A stretch of DNA of 25,502 nucleotides, taken from the NCBI GenBank assembly GCA_018398765.1, contig JAHBMJ010001580.1, positions 3,333 to 28,834 on the forward strand. Reading direction: 5' to 3'. The position numbers were made by a program, and so were the translations under genes. The DNA is from Chromera velia (taxonomy: Eukaryota > Sar > Chromeraceae). Below are positions 18,601 through 25,502 of this stretch, piece after piece; the first letter of the stretch is position 1; each line of letters starts with the position of its first letter. The notes beneath the pieces were generated by a model. The model was given only the letters and a program-made list of their open reading frames with translations. It searched no databases and was not told where the DNA came from.

Positions 18601-20323
18601 CGAGAAAGAAAATGCAACGATCAGCGAGTCTTCAAGTAGCACTTTCTCACTTGGCAGACAGTCTTGTTTCTCAGATGGCCTGCTTTGAACAAAGTCGATT
18701 ACAGAAGGCCCAGAAAGGAAGGTTGGGCCCGTCTGTTGCCATGGAATTAACATAATCGCGTGTACATAGTGAGCGGGCCGAGAACGACTGACTGGCGAGG
18801 TTCAGAGTCTTCAGACAGGTGGAGGCCGTCCCCCCTCCCCTTCCCCCCTCTTCCCGTTTGAGTTGCAAAAGAAATTCGAGAAGCTTGGCCAGGCAAGCGT
18901 CCTTGCAGACGTGAGAACCTGTAGACAAAAGGCGCAAAACGGAAATCTCGCGTTCACTCTCGGTCTCTCTCTCTCTGGTGTGCCTCTTGTTATCCTGCAG
19001 TCCGACGTCTTCGCGTCAGAGCTGGCCTCTCTTTTCGATTGTTTCTGAGAGTCGCCACGTTAGCGCACCGGCAGAGGGAAAGGACAGTCCTCTCCTCACC
19101 GCATCCGATTATTTCCATCTCTAGATCACGACACCTGCCAGAAAACAAAAGGAAGGAACTCTGGACTGACCGCATTTCAATGTCTCAAGAAAACCAGGCC
19201 CCGAAGGCGCGGAGGTCAGAAGATACTTCAGCTTGCCGGCACTCAGAGAAAAGTCTGCAGAGGAAAGATACACGCACTTCTTGACACACACGTCTTCCCA
19301 GGCAGACCCCGGCAGGAGCTCTGCACCTGCGTCTACGCACCGAAGTCTCTACTTGACGAAGAAAGACAAGAAAGGGAGTAACGAAGACAGATAGACAGAT
19401 GCATGCAGAGAGACATCAAAAACCAGGCACGCCCTGAGGGGCCTGGACTAGGCCAAAGAAGAGGAGACGCACCGGCAAAATCCGGAGACGTGTACAGACA
19501 CAAAGAGAGAGCGTTCGAACGCAGGAACCGGGCAAGGTAGTTTTCAAACTATTCTTCAGGGTGAATATTGATTCTTCATTTTTCCCTTCGCTCTCCTCTC
19601 CATCGCCAACCAGAGCCCAAAAAATACATAAGTGGAGAATGAACAGCACGATCAGATCGCCCCCCACTCACCCGACAAGTCAAGGCTCTCAAAGGGCAGA
19701 CGGACGCGTCCCTGCACACAGGAAGAGAAAGTATGCGCGACAAAACATCTTCTTCAAATGCGCTGCCCGGAGAAAAAGGACACATCATGCCGCATGAACC
19801 CGCCAATTTCACCGCGGTATCTTTCTCTTGAAGCGCCAAAAAAACAAGCCCAGTGTAAGCAGCCAGACGGACAAGGACTGACCGTCTTGATGAGCTCCAG
19901 AAGAAGCCACGCCACGCCAATGCCACTCCTGCCCGACGCCAATTTTGAGATTTCCTGCAGCAGAGAGATTCCGCGGGAGAAAGTCAGGATTCTCATACCA
20001 CTATGTTAATAAACTTTCAATTCAAGAAAGAGACGCAGCTCGAGCGCGGACACGGGATTCACGAAGGGAAATCAGTACACGCACCTTTGCAGTCGGACGA
20101 GCATGTTCGAAAAGCGCACAGAGGATGCTGTCCGTCGTTTGCACAAGCTGAGCGCCGCGATTTTGCGCATGCCCTTCAGCTGCAAACCAAGAGGGGAGGA
20201 AGGGCAAAGTGTCAAGAAAACAAAGAGACTGGAGTTGATCCAATCTCGTCTGACTACTGACAAATCGCGCGGTGACAACGGACCTGTGGAAGAGCTATCG
20301 AGTCTTGGAACCAATCGCGACAT
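15619..20323 (-). CDS. Large ribonuclease-inhibitor-type LRR protein (9 exons, about 967 aa)
   Basis: Exons in transcript order: 20323-20284, 20179-20085, 19954-19883, 19711-19672, 19254-19171, 19120-19100, 18918-18793, 18441-18364, 17966-15619. All introns are GT-AG and all phases agree. The 21-nt sixth exon is optional by phase. An ATG at 17988 starts the long last frame but has a TGA directly before it; splicing at 17966 instead joins LEHLELSG to NRLRSVPMEAL and keeps the LRR pattern. Residues 1-75 are helical; LRRs start at FESLDLSD (about 78), continue with LKTLNLAKCDLGD (about 155), then about 25 repeats of 27-30 residues such as LLSLDLSDNPLG and LQTLDLEGNEM. There is no signal peptide or membrane segment, so it is probably a cytosolic protein-binding scaffold. 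Partners are unknown. Confidence 0.88.
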
Positions 20324-21251
20324 TCCTTCAACACAACTACACAATAAGTGCAAGACGCAATCTCAGATGTAGATTCCAGGCAGAGAGATGCAAGTGAGCA
20401 CAGGTGATTTGGCGGACGTCTCTCAAGCTACACGATCATGCAGACTGAAGTCTTAGCAAAAGCCAAACCGTCTACTGGGAGGAACGCTGGTAATCCGTGG
20501 AATCACTGGCCATCGCTTACTTCACACCTTCTGACGTGTCTTGACTATATATTCTTGAGAATCTTGACTCTGATCAAATTGATGTCTTGCACTCAAAATC
20601 CCTCAACATCCCTCAACTGTGCGAACGCTCTGATAGCGCTCTGTGCATCTCTGCATGCGCAACTTGCAACCCATAACTTGCCGGCATCTTGCCGGCTGGC
20701 CATGCATCGCTGCATGGCAGATTGATGATTGATCATGGCAGATTCGCTGCATGCATGCATCAAACTGTTCTTGCATGAGGGTTCGTGATGGGTTCGTGGA
20801 TGCATGCATGCATGGCCCACAGAAAATGATTGCATGATGCATGCCCGCGCGGCTTTTCCTGAGCGGCTGAGCCTGCATGTTGGATGCTTGCGTCAAGTTC
20901 ACGCCGTCCGAGTTATGCATGCATATATATGCATGCATGCCAGGTACGTGTCAAGGATGTGTCAAGGCATCAAGCAGGCAATGATATACAGGCAATTCAT
21001 TGCCGAGTCTGGTGGAGATTCACTTGCCATCAGCGTGTGGCGCAAAGCCTGTGACAAGTGAAAAGAGAATTTTCTATTTGTGTTGGCCAGAATACTACAG
21101 AATACTCAGGTACGACTCGAGGAAGGCGTAGTATCTGTCCTCCGAAAAAGAGACGCCGAGAGACGCATGTCGAGCTTCGGTGCATCAGGCTGCGCAGTCA
21201 CCGTGAGTCTTCCAGAAAGAATCGTTCGCTCCTTCGCTTTTCTGAGGTAGA
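20324..21251. promoter_or_regulatory. Divergent intergenic region with TGCATGCA cluster
   Basis: Lies between the LRR start (20323, minus) and the plus ORF at 21252. TGCATGC-type motifs occur at 20652, 20748-20760, 20801-20814, 20838-20844, 20916-20923 and 20930-20940, with further TGCATG half-sites at 20710, 20773, 20831 and 20873. TGCATGCA is a known binding motif of apicomplexan AP2 proteins. A regulatory role here is inference; low-complexity expansion is the alternative. Confidence 0.45.
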
Positions 21252-21593
21252 ATGGGAAACACTCTTGTGCTTCGAAATTGCAGTGACCGACAGGCCTTCT
21301 TTTGGCGCGCATGTGGAACAGATCGCAGCACTGTGGGTCCTGGGCGTACTGGCACCTACTGCTGGCCTGGCCCCTACTGTTTGAAGGCCAGAAGCACAGA
21401 GAACGGCAGGTATTACCGTACAGATTCACCAGAGCGCGATGCTTCCAAGAACGCTGTGAATCCTGGTGGCACGTATTATCTGTGGTGGGATGCTGGTGCC
21501 GTCCAATTTATAATCCTGTCCGAAGAGGAGTTCGCGAGAAGATGTGAGGGAGGGAATGACGAAGCAAACCCGCATACGGATTGGCCACGGTAA
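21252..21593 (+). CDS. Hypothetical small protein, 113 aa (first or only exon)
   Basis: Open frame with ATG at 21252. It has five Cys, is rich in Tyr and Trp, and reads as strand-turn-strand: TLVLRNCSDRQAFFWRAC, TVGPGRTGTYCWPGPYCLKA, NPGGTYYLWWDAGAVQFIIL, then a charged tail. Gly2-Asn3 after Met leaves N-myristoylation possible, but residue 6 is Val rather than Ser or Thr. The stop codon overlaps a good donor (CACG|GTAAGC, exon end 21589), so the gene may continue: acceptor AACGCAG at 21637 would follow after a 48-nt intron and extend the frame by about 30 residues. I do not recognise the family. It seems more protein-like than the other open frames nearby. Confidence 0.45.
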   Translation: MGNTLVLRNCSDRQAFFWRACGTDRSTVGPGRTGTYCWPGPYCLKARSTENGRYYRTDSPERDASKNAVNPGGTYYLWWDAGAVQFIILSEEEFARRCEGGNDEANPHTDWPR

Positions 21594-23543
21594 GCAAGTC
21601 GAAATTCTGTGCTGAACTTGCTTTCTTTTAAACGCAGATTATTAACACATCGTCCGTGCACAACTCATATCTTTGTCTGTTCATATCTGTTCCCCAATCC
21701 TACATTTCGTTTTAAATTTCTTCGATAGTCCCGTCCTAGCAGCCCCAAGAGAAGTCGCCTTGTTGGAAACTACTTTCTGTCCCGATCGCTTGGCTTTACG
21801 TGTTCGTGTCAACACAGTGACTCTGAAATCCTTTTTCATATTGTGTCCGTAAGTTTATGCGTCTTTGACATGAATAATACTTCATCCGAATCGGTGAGTC
21901 AGACCCACAGTTACCCTCTCTCAATGTATGGCTACTGTCTTGGGGAAGTGCTTCCTACGGACGTCGAGCCTTCACGAGATTCAGAGCCTCAATTGTGATA
22001 AATGCCCTGTTGCGGGTCGGCCAACATGTGTGCGCCCAGCCAATTCTGCCTCCCCCCCCGCATTCAATTTGCATGCAGCCTTCAGACTCAAGTTCAGAGT
22101 TCCGGTGCTTGAGGACGTGGCGGTCGAGGGTTGTTGTAACGGTCTCATCGACAGAACGAGATGTCGTTGAAACATGGAATGCCGTGAAAATTTTGAGCCA
22201 ATTGGATGCTGTATGACGCCATTCGTTTTTGGAATACGTGGACGAAAGGAAACTTTCACGCGCATGCAGCCTGGTTGAAAAGAAACTAACTGCATGTACT
22301 ACGCGACCAGGCCGTGACAGGCTGACCAAATGATGAACAAAGTGCGGTGCTTATGCGGCATGTGGTACCACTGATTCGATCTGATTCGCTAGCTGCAGTA
22401 AAGAAGCTAGTAAAGAAGTCACTTCGTTGAAAGTTCTCAGAAGAAGAAAGCGCCAATGAGAGAAACTGGGGAACAATGGTCGGACAAAGGATTTCATGCA
22501 CGACTTTACGATGTAGTTCAAAGCGCTCTCAACCGCTCTGCACCATATCGATCTTCTAAACCCTTTTTTTGCAGTCTTAATGGTTGCATGAACTTGAAAG
22601 CAGCCAAAAAACAGACGTTTTCTGGTTTTCTTCCTTCAAATCTCCCCTTCTTGCAACACTAAATTTTCTGTTAAATACCAATGATGTAACCAATTTAACA
22701 TTTTGCATATAAAAACATGCACGTTTTTTAAATGCAACACAGTGTTACACAACGAATGGCACGTCGAATGCAACTTCTAAATTAAAAAGATTTCTTTTAA
22801 TCATTAATTATTACAAAAATTTTAGGAGCATACATGGGCTACATAACTTTTAGATCATAAGATTTCATCTAGCTAGGATTTCAAAAACAATATTTTATGT
22901 ATTAAATTAAATGTATATCTTTTAAATACAATACAACATGTATTACCTCTATAGCGTGTCATCTAGTATAACATTTAGCAACATTGCTATTTTGCATTTG
23001 AAAGCAATTGAGAGCCTGTTTTCAAGCTAGTGGGACCACAAGAAAACATATTTCTTACGTGTCCACTGTCCAAAACTTTTCAATTCCTAATTTTAGCCGG
23101 CCTTCAACACTATATGCATTCATTACTATGTATAAATTATTATAAAGCTTATTCTTATTTTGGAATAAATATGTGTGGCAGCTGAGTCTCTGAGCTGACA
23201 TACATGAATCCACTAGCCGGCACTAACTGTAAAGGATACTTTGGGTGCTTTAATATTCTTAAATTCTTTCAGATTTTCTTCTTCTCTTCGTCAAGCCTCT
23301 TTTCGGACAGATTTTGGAATTCTGGCTTTAAACACAATATGTATTTGATTTATGATATATACAACCATTCAGTAGAGCATTCATAGTACATTGACACACA
23401 ATAAGTCTTAAAAAAGAAAATAAGAGTTCACCCCTAGGTTCACCCAGTTTAGGGCCAGCCAAAAAAAGAAAACAAAAATGAAAACAATTTCACACCATGC
23501 AGAAGTATCAAGAAGTGTGTGCAGGTCATAATTCGTTGGCTCA
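21594..23543. other. Intergenic DNA, AT-rich from 22670
   Basis: Overlapping open frames at 21928-22170 (+) and 21955-22329 (-) occupy the same bases, and neither has convincing features or splice partners. 22670-23400 is AT-rich with no gene seen; 23400-23543 precedes the last proposed exon of the next minus-strand gene and could be its 3' UTR. Confidence 0.45.
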
Positions 23544-23707
23544 TCACTTCCCTTTTTTCGGATGATTATACAGATTTCGCATGTACCGGAAGCGGGCCCG
23601 ATTTGTTTGAAAGTACTGTCTTTTTGCGGCAGCCACTGAGATCTCTTTGTCCTTCCTCTTTGCATGAGTTGGCCACAAAGAAGACTCTTCGGGAGTCTCT
23701 GCACATG

Positions 23708-23787
<80 letters not shown>

Positions 23788-24905
23788 CCGATAGACAGTG
23801 CAGAAGCAAAGAGAATAGAGAGCAAAGAGGGAAGGAACTGAGTCAACGTTGGGAACGAAAGGAGAAAATCAAAGAAAGAAATTCTCAAGGGAAACAGAGC
23901 ATCCGGATGTAAACGGAGCAGTAAGAACAAAGGAGCAACTTCTCTAGCTCCAGTTTCTTGCAGACCATCCACATGCATCGTTCTGCCTCTTTTTTCTCAC
24001 CGCATGAAAAAGACTGGCTTCCACGAGCTGAAAATGGGGGTGGGACAAGGAAATCAAAGTGGCGAAACTGTGGAGAGGCAGAGAGAGATCCATCGCGACA
24101 CACAGGCAAGGAGAAAGAATGCAGGGCGGCAGCTGAGATGAAAAGTCAAAAAGATTGCCACTCAAAAAGTCACGCAGAAGAATACACAAGAAAGCAGGCA
24201 GGACAGGTGGGCACAAAACAGACAGAGACGCTGAGGGACACACAGGGGAACAGATCGAGCAGGACGGACAGACCTTCCGTAATGATCCCGTGCCCAAATG
24301 CCTGAAGGACACCACCGAACAGACATGCAACCACACAGAGCACCAGACAGTCAGATCGGGCGATAACAACCAAAGAACGAGACATCAAAAGGAAAGGTGC
24401 AAGCAAGCACGTGATGGGATTTGAGAAGTACAAACGAAGAGCTTGATCAGGACGGATGCAAGACCCAGTGGAAGGCGCGTCACGCTCACTGTTTGTCTGC
24501 GGTCATTGTCAGAGGCCGATCGACGCACAAAAGTATGAACACGTGAAGACTCGTCTCTTTTGTCTTCCTGGGGTCCATGTATGGGCATTTATTTTCTCAA
24601 CCATCTTGTGGAGGACTTACTTTCCTTTCCTGTAATGTGAATGCGAGTGTTGGTGCAGGACTGCGTAGCAGAGCTCTGCATATGCACGCCTGATATGCAC
24701 GTCTGCACTGACCGCCAGCATTCTGTGTTTTTCCCTTGCTTTCATTCATCTCTTCAAAGAGATGTTCTGTGATGCAATCAAGTCACCGATATACAAACCT
24801 TAGTCATCACCGCATCGTACGCCTTTGGAAAAGTGGTCTCTTCCATGTGGAGCGCCTCGCGCAAGCTCAGAGGTTCTGCATCGTTTTTGAAGGTGCCCCT
24901 CCGCG

Positions 24906-24943
<38 letters not shown>

Positions 24944-25342
24944 AGAGAGAGAGAGAGAGAGAGGGAGGGAGGGAGGGAGGGAGGAACAGAGAGGGGAGGA
25001 TGGGACAGATGAGGACGACAGTGCTAGAAAAGGTAAACAAAACAAACACACCAGAAAAGCCAGACAACGTGGGGGAAAGGAAAAGAGGAGAAGAGAATGA
25101 TAGAAGGCCATTCACTCAAAGAAAAAGCGTACATCTCAACGGAGCAGCCGTGCAAGAAAGAAGTTTGAAAGAAAGAAAAGTGGGAGGGAGCGAAATTGGA
25201 ACCACGACACACACACATATATGCAGACGCCCAAGGACCGCATTGAGGTCTCACACTACGTCTCGAATCCGACCTTGTGCCCATTTATCCACATTGCTCG
25301 GCCGATGTCCAGGCCTTCCAACTCCAATTGCAACCCGTTTGA
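23544..25342 (-). CDS. Peptidyl-tRNA hydrolase-like protein, 3' exons (5' part off the window)
   Basis: The exon 25342-25274 (2-nt start, phase-1 end) reads KRVAIGVGRPGHRPSNVDKW, matching the R-x-x-I-G-x-G-[RH]-P-G block and following strand of bacterial-type peptidyl-tRNA hydrolase, which frees tRNA from stalled peptidyl-tRNA. The next exon, 24875-24799, continues with EPLSLREALHMEETTFPKAY and corresponds to the C-terminal helix region. Then come an exon ending at 24713 (MNESKGKTQNAG; start at 24749 by phase, or 24766 with a different upstream splice), an exon 24675-24621 (ELCYAVLHQHSHSHYRKG, donor GTAAGT), and a possible last exon 23698-23544 (TPEESSLWPTHAKRKDKEIS ... NHPKKGK, stop). A small exon at about 24010-24040 may lie between. 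The catalytic Asn, His and Asp would be encoded beyond the right edge. The sequence after the hydrolase fold would be an unusual C-terminal extension. Family moderately sure, last exons weak. Confidence 0.5.
23707..23785. repeat. (CA)n(GA)n compound microsatellite
   Basis: About 23 CA units followed by about 14 GA units. On the minus (transcribed) strand it reads (TC)n(TG)n and ends about 9 nt before the proposed CAG acceptor at 23699. Confidence 0.95.
24908..24984. repeat. (CA)n(GA)n(GGGA)n compound microsatellite
   Basis: CA, then GA, then GGGA units. On the minus strand it reads (TCCC)n(TC)n(TG)n and lies in the intron directly upstream of the acceptor at 24876. Confidence 0.95.
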
Positions 25343-25502
25343 CTGCACAAAGAACTCATGATCAAGCCACAAGTCAAATACACAAACGAAGCAAAAAGAT
25401 ACACAAGAACACACTGAGACGACTGTGTCGTACATAAGGCGCACCTGTACCGACACAAAAGGGGGGCAACAAAGCAACAAAGGAACAGCAGATTTCAGAG
25501 TC

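Noticed and set aside
20593-20938. Overlapping open frames rich in Met-His-Ala across the TGCATGCA cluster
   Set aside because: Produced by the ATGCATGC repeats; open on both strands with low-complexity composition.
23707-24984. CA/GA arrays as CRISPR or coding repeats
   Set aside because: Simple dinucleotide microsatellites without spacers.
25256-25480. Frame reading SNGLQLELEGLDIGRAMW as a galactose-binding-like domain
   Set aside because: It looked plausible, but the alternative frame gives the hydrolase motif IGVGRPGHR and fits the splice phase of the next exon.

Overview
The window looks like nuclear DNA from an intron-rich microbial eukaryote. It has spliced genes with 100-500 nt introns, decayed non-LTR and Ty3/gypsy-type retroelements, long CA/GA microsatellites, a large ribonuclease-inhibitor-type leucine-rich-repeat (LRR) protein, ankyrin remnants, and clusters of TGCATGCA, the type of motif bound by apicomplexan AP2 factors. 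My best guess is an alveolate close to the chromerids (Chromera-like). This rests on style of content, not on a diagnostic marker.

Host genes. Three multi-exon genes were rebuilt by hand from splice sites and codon phase, all on the minus strand. (1) 1-2304: beta subunit of the F-actin capping protein, seven exons in view, start ATG present, C-terminus off the left edge. (2) 15619-20323: an LRR protein of about 967 residues, eight small 5' exons (one only 21 nt) joined to a 2.35-kb LRR exon; all junctions agree in phase. (3) 23544-25342: the 3' part of a gene with a peptidyl-tRNA hydrolase-like segment; its last exons are less certain. A plus-strand ORF at 21252-21593 may be a small gene sharing an intergenic promoter with the LRR gene. 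An acidic, proline-rich minus-strand ORF lies at 14479-15105, and an ankyrin-repeat pseudogene at 3776-4455 (+).

Mobile DNA. 5283-8610 is a decayed, 5'-truncated LINE (endonuclease, reverse transcriptase, C-terminal CCHC). 13055-14338 is a shorter, diverged copy of the same family. 8826-11476 is the most unusual object: two LTR-like repeats of about 355 bp, each TG...CA with perfect 9-bp terminal inverted repeats, facing each other in INVERTED orientation around a gypsy RT-RNase H fragment, with the whole unit flanked by a 5-bp direct repeat GACCC. 12029-12749 is a separate fold-back element.

The rest is AT-rich or low-complexity intergenic DNA. There is no evidence of an operon or joint pathway; the host genes are independent and the middle of the window is a retroelement graveyard between them.
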